Assembly (NCBI RefSeq): GCF_014698965.1
Contig: NZ_JACXAE010000063.1
Coordinates: 1-64,000, forward strand
DNA: 64,000 bases
From: Iningainema tapete BLCC-T55
GTDB taxonomy: Bacteria; Cyanobacteriota; Cyanobacteriia; Cyanobacteriales; Nostocaceae
Direction of reading: 5' to 3'
Position numbers and translations under genes: made by a program. Positions 45,275 through 54,470 of the stretch are shown here, piece by piece. Each line of letters starts with the position of its first letter. Position 1 is the stretch's first letter. The notes beneath the pieces are model-generated. The model did not search any database. It was not told the DNA's origin and saw nothing but the letters and a program-made list of their open reading frames with translations.

Positions 45275-48265
45275 TTAATATGCCAACTCACGCAAACGAT
45301 CGCGCAAAATTTCTGCTTGTTTTTGAGCCTCTGCTAAATTATCTTTAACTCCTTGTACAACGTCCGCTGGGGCTTGCTGCACAAAATTAGAATTGCTTAA
45401 TCTAGCTGTCAGAGACGTGATTTCTTTTTCTATTTTCTCCAAACGCTTCTGTAGTTTAACAGTATACGCTTCAATGTCTACCACTCCAGCAAGGGGAAGT
45501 GTAACTTGTACTGTACCAACAACTGAGGCGATCGCCTTTTGTGGTTCTTTCACTGGTTCTTGTTGTTGCTTGCCAACAGTTTGTTTCAACAAATCTTGCC
45601 AAAACTTTTGTCTAGCCTGAGCCAAGACAAAATTTCGGCTCATAAACCAACTTGAATAAACAAAACCAACGCTGGCAAAGAAAGTCCCAACAAAAGGAAT
45701 ATCATCAACCGCATCTGCGACTACGTAACCAATTCTAAGTAAGAAAATTGCGCCGATAATCGCTCCTATTTTGATCCAACCCGACTGAGTTTTAGCAACA
45801 GCATCTTTATTTTGCCCCAGAGCGATCGCTAAAGTCTCGACCTTTGCCAAATCTTTAATATAAGACTGCCCAACATCAAGAATTTGCTGTTCCTTTTCAC
45901 TACCGGGCTGCAAATTCACCTGCACTGCCACCCCAGGCTTAACATCCGCTTCAGCGCGTAGATTGCGTATTGTCCGGATTGTACCAATCAGCAATTCAAA
46001 CTGTTCTGCCAACGCGGCGTCAATTAAATTGATATCCGCTTCTGGATAAGGTTGCAAAGATAAACTTTGCCCAGAATCTACTGATTGCTGGGTAAGAGTA
46101 TGCCAAATCTCCTCAGTAATATGAGGCATAAAGGGATGAAGTAACTTTAAAGTCCCTTCCAATACATAAGCGAGAGTTTGTTGTGCTACCCCCCGGGATT
46201 GGGCATCAGCACCCTTTTGCAGGCGAGATTTAACAAGTTCTATATACCAATCGCAAAAATCACCCCAGAAGAATTCATACAACCCCTTAGCAGCTTCTCC
46301 CAATCCATAGTTATCAATGTAACCAGTAGTTTGTTTGACAACTTGATGGTAACGCGAGAGAATCCAGCGGTCACTTAGTTCAGTAGCGATTGGTTTACCC
46401 AGTTGTTGGGGACTTTGCTCATCCAAATTCATCATCACAAATCTGGCAGCATTCCATAACTTATTGGCAAAATTACGGGAAGCCTCTACCGATGACGACT
46501 CATCCTTTTTGCGATCATACTCCAAGCGGATATCTTGACCCGCTCCAGCCACTTCCTTAATTAAAGTGTAGCGTAAAGCATCCGTACCATACTTGTCAAT
46601 CAGTAACAGTGGGTCAATCCCATTATTAGCCGACTTAGACATCTTTTTATTGTTTTCATCCCGTACCAAGCCGTGAATGTAAACAGTTTTAAAAGGCATT
46701 CGCTCCGTAAAATGCCCACCCATCATCGTCATCCGTGCTACCCAGAAAAAGATGATATCAAAGCCAGTCACAAGGGTAGCAGTCGGGTAATAAGTCGCTA
46801 AATCCTTGGTTTGTTCAGGCCATCCCAAGGTAGAATAGGGCCACAAACCAGCAGAAAACCAGGTATCCAGCACATCTGGGTCTTGTTCAAGCTTGACATT
46901 TTCACCAAACTGTGCCGCTAATTTCTCCTTTGCTTCCACTTCATTGTGGGCGACAACAAACGGCGTACTATCAGTAATGTCACCATTTGTTTCACTAACA
47001 GCGTACCAAGCAGGAATTTGGTGTCCCCACCACAATTGACGAGAAATACACCAATCGCGAAGATTCACCAACCAGTCACGATAAACCTTAGTCCAGCGCT
47101 GAGGGACAAACTGCGGAGAATTTTTCTCGTCAAGGAATGCCAAAGTATTATCAGCCAGAGGACGAATCTTCACAAACCACTGAGTAGAAAGCAAAGGTTC
47201 AATAGGGACTTTACCGCGATCGCTATAAGGAACCGTATGCTTATAATCCTCAACCTTCACCAAAAAACCGTCCGCCTCAAGACGAGAAACCACATTCTTG
47301 CGAGCAACAAAACGGTCTTGACCTTGAAACTCCCCAGCATTCTCATTCAAAGTGCCGTCCTTATTCATAATATTAATAAACGGCAAATTGTGACGCCGAC
47401 CCATTTCAAAATCATTAGGATCGTGTGCCGGAGTCACCTTCACACAACCAGTGCCGAAAGAAGAATCAACCAACTCATCAGCAATAATTGGAATTTCCCG
47501 ATTCATAATTGGCAGAGTCAAAGTCCTACCAATCAAATGCTGATAGCGTTCATCACCAGGATTCACAGCCACCGCAGTATCACCCAGCATAGTTTCTGGG
47601 CGAGTAGTCGCCACCTCCACATAACCAGACTTATCCGTAAGAGGATAACGGAAGTGCCACAGATTACCATTAACCTCCTGGTTTTCCACCTCCAAATCGG
47701 AAACCGCAGATTGTGACGCTGGACACCAATTTACCAAATACTGACCGCGATAAATCAGCCCTTCATCATAAAGGCGAACAAAAGCCGTCAAAACAGCTTT
47801 AGATAAACCTTCATCCAAGGTAAACCGTTCTCGCGTCCAGTCTACCGATACACCCAAGCGCCGTAACTGATTAACAATCGTCCCCCCAGACTCAGCCTTC
47901 CACTGCCAAGCGCGTTCTAAGAACTTTTCGCGACCCAAATCGTAGCGAGTTTTACCTTCTGCCTTGAGTTGCTTCTCCAGAATTGTTTGCACAGCGATAC
48001 TAGCGTGGTCAGTTCCGGGTAGCCACAGGGTATTGAATCCTTTCATGCGGTGGTAGCGCACAAGGGTATCAATTATTGCCATCTCGAAGGCGTGTCCCAT
48101 GTGTAAGCTACCGGTAACGTTGGGTGGGGGAATGACGATGCAGTATGGTTCGCCACCGCTATTGGGATCGGCTTTGTAAATTTGATTTTCTTCCCAAAAT
48201 TTTTGCCATTTGGCTTCGGTTGAGAAGGGATCGTAAAGACTGGGGAGGTTGGTTGTTGCGGTCAT
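45275..48265 (-). CDS. valS: Valyl-tRNA synthetase with membrane-anchoring CAAD insert
   Basis: A 996-residue class I synthetase that charges tRNA-Val. The HIGH-like motif is HMGH (in [10 protein letters not shown]) and the KMSKS motif is intact ([10 protein letters not shown]). The editing domain and anticodon-binding domain are in place, and the C-terminal coiled-coil arm occupies about 930-996. Between anticodon domain and arm, residues about 815-915 form an extra module with two membrane helices ([20 protein letters not shown], then [16 protein letters not shown]). This is the cyanobacterial aminoacyl-tRNA-synthetase-appended (CAAD) domain known to tether such enzymes to thylakoid membranes. 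It should therefore be membrane-bound. Confidence 0.95.
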   Translation of the reverse strand: MTATTNLPSLYDPFSTEAKWQKFWEENQIYKADPNSGGEPYCIVIPPPNVTGSLHMGHAFEMAIIDTLVRYHRMKGFNTLWLPGTDHASIAVQTILEKQLKAEGKTRYDLGREKFLERAWQWKAESGGTIVNQLRRLGVSVDWTRERFTLDEGLSKAVLTAFVRLYDEGLIYRGQYLVNWCPASQSAVSDLEVENQEVNGNLWHFRYPLTDKSGYVEVATTRPETMLGDTAVAVNPGDERYQHLIGRTLTLPIMNREIPIIADELVDSSFGTGCVKVTPAHDPNDFEMGRRHNLPFINIMNKDGTLNENAGEFQGQDRFVARKNVVSRLEADGFLVKVEDYKHTVPYSDRGKVPIEPLLSTQWFVKIRPLADNTLAFLDEKNSPQFVPQRWTKVYRDWLVNLRDWCISRQLWWGHQIPAWYAVSETNGDITDSTPFVVAHNEVEAKEKLAAQFGENVKLEQDPDVLDTWFSAGLWPYSTLGWPEQTKDLATYYPTATLVTGFDIIFFWVARMTMMGGHFTERMPFKTVYIHGLVRDENNKKMSKSANNGIDPLLLIDKYGTDALRYTLIKEVAGAGQDIRLEYDRKKDESSSVEASRNFANKLWNAARFVMMNLDEQSPQQLGKPIATELSDRWILSRYHQVVKQTTGYIDNYGLGEAAKGLYEFFWGDFCDWYIELVKSRLQKGADAQSRGVAQQTLAYVLEGTLKLLHPFMPHITEEIWHTLTQQSVDSGQSLSLQPYPEADINLIDAALAEQFELLIGTIRTIRNLRAEADVKPGVAVQVNLQPGSEKEQQILDVGQSYIKDLAKVETLAIALGQNKDAVAKTQSGWIKIGAIIGAIFLLRIGYVVADAVDDIPFVGTFFASVGFVYSSWFMSRNFVLAQARQKFWQDLLKQTVGKQQQEPVKEPQKAIASVVGTVQVTLPLAGVVDIEAYTVKLQKRLEKIEKEITSLTARLSNSNFVQQAPADVVQGVKDNLAEAQKQAEILRDRLRELAY

Positions 48266-48321
48266 GTTGGGAATACTAAATGTGGAAGGACTTTTATCAA
48301 TTTTGCCACAGGAGTGATTTT

Positions 48322-48783
48322 ATGGATTTGAACCGCGTTCGCGAAGCGTCTCGAAGAGAAGGCGCGAAGTACGCGAAGGAAGAAGAAAGAAGGATGAGGC
48401 AGCTTGGTGATGAGGTGGAGCGGCTGGCGTATGCTGTGATTGGGGCGGCGATTGAGGTGCATCGGGTGTTGGGATCTGGGTTTTTGGAGTCAGTGTATCA
48501 CAAGGCTTTAGAATTGGAATTTAAGATGCGGGGGATACCTCATTATTCTAAGTATCCTGTGGCAGTGAACTACAAAGGTCATCTTGTCGGGGAGGGCGAA
48601 GCAGATTTTCTTGTTGGTGATATTCTAATTGTTGAACTCAAAGCAGTTGAGAGATTTGCTCCCATCCATGAAGCTCAAACCATCTCTTACCTGAGAGCAA
48701 CAAGCAACCACCTCGCCCTCCTCATCAACTTCAACGTCCCCATCCTCAAAGAAGGCATCAAACGCATCATCCTCTCCTCTTAA
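48322..48783 (+). CDS. GxxExxY (PDDEXK_3-like) protein carried between inverted repeats
   Basis: A GxxExxY-family protein of about 153 residues. The signature GSGFLESVY is near 52-60, and restriction-endonuclease-fold residues follow (GEADFLVGDILIVELKAV, with D and E.K). Its activity is unproven. Two starts are possible: ATG 48322, with GGAG seven bases before it, or ATG 48394, which begins MRQLGDEVERLAYAVIGAAIEVH, closer to the usual family start. If the first is used, the left arm of a 54-bp inverted repeat is translated as NRVREASRREGAKYAKE. The right arm follows the stop at once. The layout suggests a small mobile unit. Confidence 0.8.
   Translation: MDLNRVREASRREGAKYAKEEERRMRQLGDEVERLAYAVIGAAIEVHRVLGSGFLESVYHKALELEFKMRGIPHYSKYPVAVNYKGHLVGEGEADFLVGDILIVELKAVERFAPIHEAQTISYLRATSNHLALLINFNVPILKEGIKRIILSS
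48329..48382 (+). repeat. Left arm of 54-bp inverted repeat around the GxxExxY gene
   Basis: Begins TGAACCGCGTTCGCGAAGCG and continues GTCTCGAAGAGAAG with further CGCGAAGTACGCGAAG. It is the reverse complement of 48787-48840 with two mismatches in 54. It contains internal CGCGAA palindromic strings, so each arm can fold by itself. Confidence 0.85.
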
Positions 48784-48786
48784 ACT

Positions 48787-48840
48787 CTTTCTTCGCGTAC
48801 TTCGCGTCTTCTCTTCGAGACGCTTCGCGAACGCGGTTCA
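48787..48840 (-). repeat. Right arm of 54-bp inverted repeat around the GxxExxY gene
   Basis: Reverse complement of 48329-48382 (52 of 54 bases). It lies between the stop of the GxxExxY gene and the ATG of the AmpG-like transporter at 48845, so it has displaced whatever leader that transporter had; no ribosome-binding site is visible there. Confidence 0.85.
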
Positions 48841-48844
48841 ATAC

Positions 48845-50122
48845 ATGAAAAACCCACCCACATCCCGTTCCCCCTGGATCTTCATCCCCACCCTCTACTT
48901 TACCTCCGGCATACCCTACATCATCATCAACAACGTCTCTGGAATCTTATACAAAAAATTAGAAATAACTAACCTTCAAATCACCTTATGGACAAGTTTT
49001 CTCTACCTACCCTGGGTAATCAAAATGTTCTGGGGACCAATTGTGGATATATACTCAACCAAAAGAACATGGATACTTGCCACTCAATTTGCCATGTTCT
49101 GCTGTTTAGGTTTAGTCGCCCTCTCTCTACAACTACCCAACTTCTTTTTCGTCTCCCTGGTAATATTCACAATAGGAGCTTTCATTTCTGCCACCTACGA
49201 CATTGCTACTGATGGCTTCTATCTCCTAGCTTTAAATCCAGAGCAACAAGCATTTTTTGTCGGAATTCGCTCCCTGTTCTATAGACTAGCTGTGATCTTC
49301 AGTTCGGGTGGTTTGGTATTTTTAGCAGGACAACTAGAAAAAGAGCTTAATAATATTCCTTTAAGCTGGACTGTAGCTATCGGCTTTTCTGCTTTTATTT
49401 TAGCAATACTTTTTATTTTTCATCGTCTAATTATTCCTTTGCCTGAATCAGATTACCAACGTCAAACACAAGCAAACACTCCTTTTTGGACTATCATTGG
49501 TTCATATTTTGAGCAAGAGAAGATTGGAGCTATTTTAGCATTTATCTTACTTTACAGATTAGGTGAGGCAATGCTGCTTAAATTAGCTTCTCTATTTCTC
49601 CTAGATAAACCAGCGGCAGGAGGCTTGGGTCTATCCACATCAGATGTAGGTTTAGTATACGGTACTTTTGGAGTAATTTCCCTAATTACCGGAGGAATTT
49701 TAGGCGGAATGGTGATTTCTCGATATGGGTTAAAGAAGTGTCTTTTGCTTATGGCTTTAGCTATGAATTTGCCTAATATATTTTATGTGTACATGGCTTA
49801 TGCAAAACCTACGCTTACTTTAGTTTATCCTCTGGTTTCTTTAGAGCAATTTGGTTATGGTTTTGGGTATACAGCTTTTAGTGTTTATTTAATGTATATC
49901 TCCCAAGGAGAATACAAAACTTCCCATTTTGCCATTTCCACTGGTATTGTCGCTTTAGGCATGATGTTACCAGGTATAATTAGTGGTTTGATTCAGCAAC
50001 AAGTAGGATATCCCTTATTCTTTATCTTGGTTTGTTTATTAACCATTCCCGGTATGATTACTCTATTTTTCATTCCTTTGCACGAAGCTAACAACTCTAC
50101 TAATCCAAAATCCAAAATCTAA
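48845..50122 (+). CDS. AmpG-like (PAT-type) major facilitator transporter
   Basis: A 425-residue MFS protein with about twelve helices. It opens with FIPTLYFTSGIPY, and the family region LYLPWVIKMFWGPIVDIYSTKRTWIL lies at about 57-82, as in AmpG and acetyl-CoA-type (PAT) transporters that import muropeptides or other sugar-peptides. The last codons (NPKSKI and stop) are encoded by a heptamer repeat. A sugar kinase of the GlcNAc-kinase type starts 13 bases later, which supports a cell-wall sugar recycling role. The start ATG at 48845 follows the inverted-repeat arm directly, so translation signals are weak. Confidence 0.85.
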   Translation: MKNPPTSRSPWIFIPTLYFTSGIPYIIINNVSGILYKKLEITNLQITLWTSFLYLPWVIKMFWGPIVDIYSTKRTWILATQFAMFCCLGLVALSLQLPNFFFVSLVIFTIGAFISATYDIATDGFYLLALNPEQQAFFVGIRSLFYRLAVIFSSGGLVFLAGQLEKELNNIPLSWTVAIGFSAFILAILFIFHRLIIPLPESDYQRQTQANTPFWTIIGSYFEQEKIGAILAFILLYRLGEAMLLKLASLFLLDKPAAGGLGLSTSDVGLVYGTFGVISLITGGILGGMVISRYGLKKCLLLMALAMNLPNIFYVYMAYAKPTLTLVYPLVSLEQFGYGFGYTAFSVYLMYISQGEYKTSHFAISTGIVALGMMLPGIISGLIQQQVGYPLFFILVCLLTIPGMITLFFIPLHEANNSTNPKSKI

Positions 50123-50133
50123 AATCTAAAATC
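50109..50133 (+). repeat. Heptamer tandem repeat forming the end of the transporter gene
   Basis: Successive units CCAAAAT, CCAAAAT, CTAAAAT and CTAAAAT, then CC. The units encode the C-terminal Pro-Lys-Ser-Lys-Ile and supply the TAA stop of the AmpG-like gene, then run on to the kinase ATG. Confidence 0.75.
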
Positions 50134-50135
50134 CT

Positions 50136-51098
50136 ATGACTTACGTTTTAGGAATTGATGGCGGTGGCACCAAAACCATTTGCATCTTAATGGATGATAC
50201 GGCAAAGGTTTTAGGTCGTGGTGAAGCAGGAGCATCTAATTATCAAACTATTGGTATCGAGGCAACATTACAATCAATTCAATCGGCAATTTTGTCGGCG
50301 ATCGCCTCCGCGCAAACAAATACTATTAGGGTAGAGGCTATTTGTTTGGGATTAGCAGGTGTAGGTCGTGCAGACGATATCGCAGTAGTAAAAGGTTTAG
50401 TACAAGAGTTACAAAATAGTATTTTACTACCTATTAACTGGGCGTTGCAACCATCCAATGTAGTAATTTGTCACGATGCTTTGATCGCTTTAGTGGGGGG
50501 AGTTGGTGAACCTGTTGGAATTGTGGTTGCTGCTGGTACTGGTTCTATTGTATTTGGGCGAAATCATCAGGGAGATACTAAGCGGGTTGGTGGTTGGGGA
50601 CATATTTTGGGGGATGAAGGTGGTGCTTATAAAATTGCTGTTGCTGGGATGCAAGCAGCATTAAAAGCGTATGATGGACGTGAGATGTCAACAAGTCTTG
50701 TAGACGATTTCCAACAGTATTTTAATTTGGCAAGTATTGAAGATTTGGTGGAAGTAATATATCGACGAGAATGGGGTGTCAAAGAAATAGCTGCTTTAGC
50801 ACCGATTGTAGATGGTGCTGCAGCTAAGGGCGATGAAGTAGCAAGTAAAATTATTGAGGAAGCTGTGCAAGATTTGGTAAAAGCTACCTGTACGGTTATT
50901 GATGCTATTTTTAGCCCTGAGTCAGTTTTTGAAGTAGTAACAACGGGAAGTGTCTGGCAAGGTACAGCTAAGATGCACGAGAAATTTGCAGCATCTGTTG
51001 TCAAAAGTTTTCCTTTGGCAAAAGTGATTTTTCCTCGCTATGAACCTGCATTTGGGGCTGGTTTGTTGGCTTTGAATAGAGATATCTGTAACTCCTAA
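50136..51098 (+). CDS. N-acetylglucosamine kinase-like (BadF/BadG/BcrA/BcrD ATPase family)
   Basis: A 320-residue sugar kinase of the actin-like ATPase fold. The phosphate-1 loop is GIDGGGTKTICILMDD (about 5-20), catalytic/phosphate-2 residues sit in VICHDALIALVGG and AAGTGSIVFGRN, and GGWGHILGDEGGAY is the typical GlcNAc-kinase substrate loop. It would phosphorylate GlcNAc or a related amino sugar in the cytosol. It stands directly after the AmpG-like transporter, so import plus phosphorylation of cell-wall sugars is a sensible joint role. At its 3' end it abuts the broken peroxidase gene. Confidence 0.88.
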   Translation: MTYVLGIDGGGTKTICILMDDTAKVLGRGEAGASNYQTIGIEATLQSIQSAILSAIASAQTNTIRVEAICLGLAGVGRADDIAVVKGLVQELQNSILLPINWALQPSNVVICHDALIALVGGVGEPVGIVVAAGTGSIVFGRNHQGDTKRVGGWGHILGDEGGAYKIAVAGMQAALKAYDGREMSTSLVDDFQQYFNLASIEDLVEVIYRREWGVKEIAALAPIVDGAAAKGDEVASKIIEEAVQDLVKATCTVIDAIFSPESVFEVVTTGSVWQGTAKMHEKFAASVVKSFPLAKVIFPRYEPAFGAGLLALNRDICNS

Positions 51099-52476
51099 TC
51101 TTAATGTTAGATCTACGCCTGATCATGACGGCTTTCAAGTCAATGGAATCAATGTGCGCCGAGTTGAGCCGCGTAATACTCCAACGGTAATTGATGCTAT
51201 CTTTAATAAACTTCAGTTTTGGGATGGTCGCGCCAAGGAAACCTTCAATGGAGTGAATAGCAAAGGTGCAGCTGACTCTAATGCTAAAGTCTACAAAGCA
51301 GACAGACCAAACACACTAACTGAAGTTTCAGTTGCCCTCAACAATTCCTCTCTAGCTTCTCTAATCACAGAACCACCATTGAGTCCATTTGAGCTGTCTG
51401 CGAGCGATCGTGAGTTAAGGGAAATCGGCAGTAAGTTTCTGTCGAGAGCAGGTAAGAAATTAAAAACCCTCAGACCACTAGGCAAGCAAATTGTACATCC
51501 GCAAGACAGTGTTTTAGGTGCTGACAGCAGATCACCTCAGCTCGGTCTGAACATACCAAGCTACGACAATCTTATTAAGCAAGCCTTTAAGAACGAATGG
51601 TGGAACTCTAATAGAATTATTAGAGTTAATGCCGATGGAAGTCGAACAATTCTACAACAAGGTGCAGTTGGACAGTCTTTACCGGAAAATCAGTTTGAAC
51701 TGAGGGATTGGAACTTCTCGTTGTTTGCTGGGTTAGCAATGCAAAAGTATATCTCTACTCTTGTGTCTGACCAAACACCTTTTGACGAATTCCAGGCGGG
51801 AGATACCACTGCTCTGTCAGATCAGGAAAAAAGAGGTTTAAGTGTGTTTGTCACTGCTACAAACGGCACAGCTACAACTCCTGGAACTAATGGTGGTGGA
51901 AATTGTAACACCTGCCATACAATTCCAGAATTCACCAGAGCTTCAGTGAGAAGAACCGCAGGAATTGCTTCAACTGATTCTGGCAATCCACTCATTAATA
52001 ATGCTGCCAATGGCTTCATTGCTAACTACGGTGTCAGACCAGCTTCAGAAGATCCAGGAGCCGGAGATTTTACCACATCAAGATTCAAAATACCTAGCCT
52101 CCGTAACATTGCCTTGACAGCTCCATATATGCATAATGGTGGGATGGCAACTCTGGAGCAAGTTGTTGACTTTTACAATCGTGGTCGAGGTGACGACGGT
52201 GGACGAACAGCAGCGCCTTTGGGCTTAAGCAATGCTCAAAAAGCTGATTTAGTCACTTTCTTGAGAACCGGACTTACTGATGAGCGAGTTCTCTACGAGA
52301 AAGCACCCTTTGACCATCCACAACTGTTCATCCCCAATGGACATCCTGGTAATCAATTTTCAGTTACTCCCAGTGGTAATACTAATGGAACTCCTACTGC
52401 CACAGATCAACTACTGGAAATACCAGCCGTTGGCAGAAATGGTGTTGCTACTCCACCGCGAAATTTCCTGGAGTAG
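51076..52476 (+). pseudogene. Di-heme cytochrome c peroxidase (MauG/CcpA-like), 5'-truncated
   Basis: Homology to cyanobacterial di-heme peroxidases begins without a start near 51100 (DHDGFQVNGINVRRVEPRNTPTV) and runs to the normal C-terminus. The remaining part has one heme site, CNTCH at about 51901-51915, the usual histidine/methionine region and SLRNIALTAPYMHNGGMATLEQV. The N-terminal heme domain with the other CXXCH and the export signal are missing, and the first usable start, GTG 51154, lies well inside the conserved region. The product could not be exported or bind two hemes, so I call it a remnant. The break lies at the 3' end of the kinase gene. Confidence 0.8.
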
Positions 52477-52514
52477 TGAAAATACAACTCATGTAATACT
52501 GCTTGGTTAAGTTG

Positions 52515-52545
52515 AAAATCCCACAGCTTTTGGCTGTGGGATTTT
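52515..52545 (+). terminator. Rho-independent-type terminator after the peroxidase remnant
   Basis: AAAATCCCACAGC and GCTGTGGGATTTT form a perfect 13-base stem around the loop TTTTG and are followed by more T residues. Confidence 0.8.
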
Positions 52546-52620
52546 TGAATACCTGAGAAGACAAGTGAGACAACAGAGAATTTCTGTAACTCCTGGCTCC
52601 TGTCTCCTGAGTCCCGTCTC

Positions 52621-52670
52621 CCAAAATCCAAAATCCAAAATCTAAAATCTAAAATCTAAAATCCAAAATC
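52621..52670 (+). repeat. Seven-unit heptamer tandem repeat at the cysteine synthase 3' end
   Basis: Seven consecutive heptamers: CCAAAAT three times, CTAAAAT three times, then CCAAAAT. On the minus strand the last unit encodes the terminal Phe-Gly-Phe and the stop of the cysteine synthase gene. It is the clearest member of this repeat family in the window. Confidence 0.85.
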
Positions 52671-53636
52671 TTGTAGTCCTTTTGATTCCAACCAATCACG
52701 ATTGAATATACGGGACTGGTAACGGGAACCGCTATCACATAAGATTGTTACTATGGTGTGTCCTGGTCCCATTTGTTTTGCTATGGCAACGGCTGCGGCG
52801 ATGTTAATGCCTGTGGAACCACCCATAAATAATCCATCTTTTTGTAGTAATTGATACACTACTTTTAAGGCTTCTTGGTCATCAATTCTGATGGCGTCAT
52901 CAAATGGTACGCCTTCCATATTCGCTGTGATGCGACTATTGCCTATGCCTTCAGTGATGGAATTGCCTTCTAGCTTGATTTCGCCTGTTTTAACGTAGCT
53001 GTAAAGTCCGCTACCCATTGGATCGGCAACAACACATTTGATGGCGGAATTTTTTTCCTTGAGGTACATTGCTACGCCTGCATAAGTACCACCTGTTCCG
53101 GTAGAAGTTACCCAAGCATCTACTTTACCGTCTGTTTGTGTCCAAATTTCTGGTCCTGTGGTTTCATAATGGGCGCGGCGATTTGCCAGATTATCAAATT
53201 GATTTGCCCAAATGGCGTTTTCCATCTCGGCTGCTATTCTACCAGATAGTTTGACGTAGTTGTTGGGGTCTTTGTAGGGAACTGCGGGAACAGGACGAAC
53301 TTCTGCGCCTAATGCTCTTAAGGCATCCATCTTTTCTTGGGATTGAGTATCAGGAATAATTATTAAGCATTTGTAACCTTTGGCGTTACAAATATGTGCT
53401 AGTCCTATACCAGTATTGCCAGCAGTTCCTTCGACTACAGTACCGCCCGGTTTGAGCAAGCCTTTTTCTTCTGCCTCTTTGATAATATATAGTGCGGCAC
53501 GATCTTTGACGGAACCACCAGGATTGAGAAATTCTGCTTTGGCAAGAATCTCGCAACCTGTTTCTTCGCTAAAGCTGTTTAAGCGAATCAGTGGTGTGTT
53601 GCCGACAGCGCCTATAAATCCATTTTTAATATCCAT
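52656..53636 (-). CDS. cysK: Cysteine synthase (O-acetylserine sulfhydrylase)
   Basis: A 326-residue PLP enzyme that makes cysteine from O-acetylserine and sulfide. The PLP lysine is K44 in NPGGSVKDRA, the substrate loop is EGTAGNTGIGLAH (about 69-81), the phosphate-binding loop is STGTGGTYAG, and the C-terminal DSGSRY motif is present. The EGTAGNTG form of the loop is typical of the CysK/cystathionine beta-synthase-like subgroup of cyanobacteria. The C-terminal residues DFGF and the stop are supplied by a heptamer repeat. A single-gene unit. Confidence 0.93.
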   Translation of the reverse strand: MDIKNGFIGAVGNTPLIRLNSFSEETGCEILAKAEFLNPGGSVKDRAALYIIKEAEEKGLLKPGGTVVEGTAGNTGIGLAHICNAKGYKCLIIIPDTQSQEKMDALRALGAEVRPVPAVPYKDPNNYVKLSGRIAAEMENAIWANQFDNLANRRAHYETTGPEIWTQTDGKVDAWVTSTGTGGTYAGVAMYLKEKNSAIKCVVADPMGSGLYSYVKTGEIKLEGNSITEGIGNSRITANMEGVPFDDAIRIDDQEALKVVYQLLQKDGLFMGGSTGINIAAAVAIAKQMGPGHTIVTILCDSGSRYQSRIFNRDWLESKGLQDFGF

Positions 53637-53737
53637 TGTTCAAGTTACCTTATTTATTACCTATAAAAATTCTGGCTTCTAGTGGTATCAGTTTTTGTGA
53701 GTGCGATGTCATAAGACAAGCCAATTCCATCCACGCT

Positions 53738-54322
53738 CTACCAAACCGTACTCATGCTTAAAATAAAACCTGGTAAAACTGGATCGCAACTGACACTAGC
53801 AGGATTCTCTAAACATTCTGCTGGCAAACCAGAACGGTAAACATATACGTTACGGTTTTTTCGGTCAATCAACAAGCCCAGTTGTACACCAGGCTCCCTC
53901 ATATATTCTTCCATTTTTTCTTGTAAAGGTTTAAGATTGTCGGAAGGCGACCTAAGTTCAACTACAAAATCTGGGCAAATTGGGGCAAACTTTTCTTGCT
54001 GTTCTAGTGATAAGCTATTCCATCTTTCCAGTTTCATCCAAGAAGCATCGGGCGATCTGTCTGCACCTGTTGAGAGTTTAAATCCTGTGCTAGAGTCGAA
54101 ACAAAGTCCTGTACCATCTCGCTTTGTCCAAATATATAGTTCTCCTAATATACCGAAGTTGCGATTACCTGTTATTCCACCAGTGGGGGACTTAATTGAT
54201 ATTTCTCCAAATTTATTCCGCTCAATGCGTAAGTCACGGTTAATTTGACAGAACTCAAAAAACTGCTCGTCTGTCATGTGCAACTCTGGTGGCATCCGTA
54301 ACACTATAGGAGATGAAAGCAT
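53738..54322 (-). CDS. Uma2-family (DUF820) putative nuclease
   Basis: A protein of about 194 residues of the Uma2/DUF820 family, with a PD-(D/E)XK-like core. The catalytic segment is PDFVVELRSPSD, followed by LQEKMEEYMREPGVQLGLLIDRKNRNVYVYR. Such genes are strongly expanded in cyanobacteria, and their role is unknown. The frame opens at ATG 54370, but ATG 54322 with GAGGA seven bases upstream gives the usual family start (MLSSPIVLRMPPELHMTDEQF). A single gene, divergent from the hydrolase at 54471. Confidence 0.85.
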   Translation of the reverse strand: MLSSPIVLRMPPELHMTDEQFFEFCQINRDLRIERNKFGEISIKSPTGGITGNRNFGILGELYIWTKRDGTGLCFDSSTGFKLSTGADRSPDASWMKLERWNSLSLEQQEKFAPICPDFVVELRSPSDNLKPLQEKMEEYMREPGVQLGLLIDRKNRNVYVYRSGLPAECLENPASVSCDPVLPGFILSMSTVW

Positions 54323-54470
54323 GATTGTTTCCTCAAAGTGCCTTTCCAATATGCTTTTATTCTGACCCAAATAGACCTTGAAAGCTAAGGTATCGCCTCT
54401 CTAAAAAACTGCCTCTTTTCATCTGACCCAAATCAGCGTTCAATGGAAAGATGTAGTTACGCGATCGCCT

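Noticed and set aside
46946-47716. A 256-codon open frame antisense to valS
   Set aside because: It lies wholly inside a well-supported essential gene, and its product has no domain, signal or sensible composition; long antisense frames are expected in such genes.
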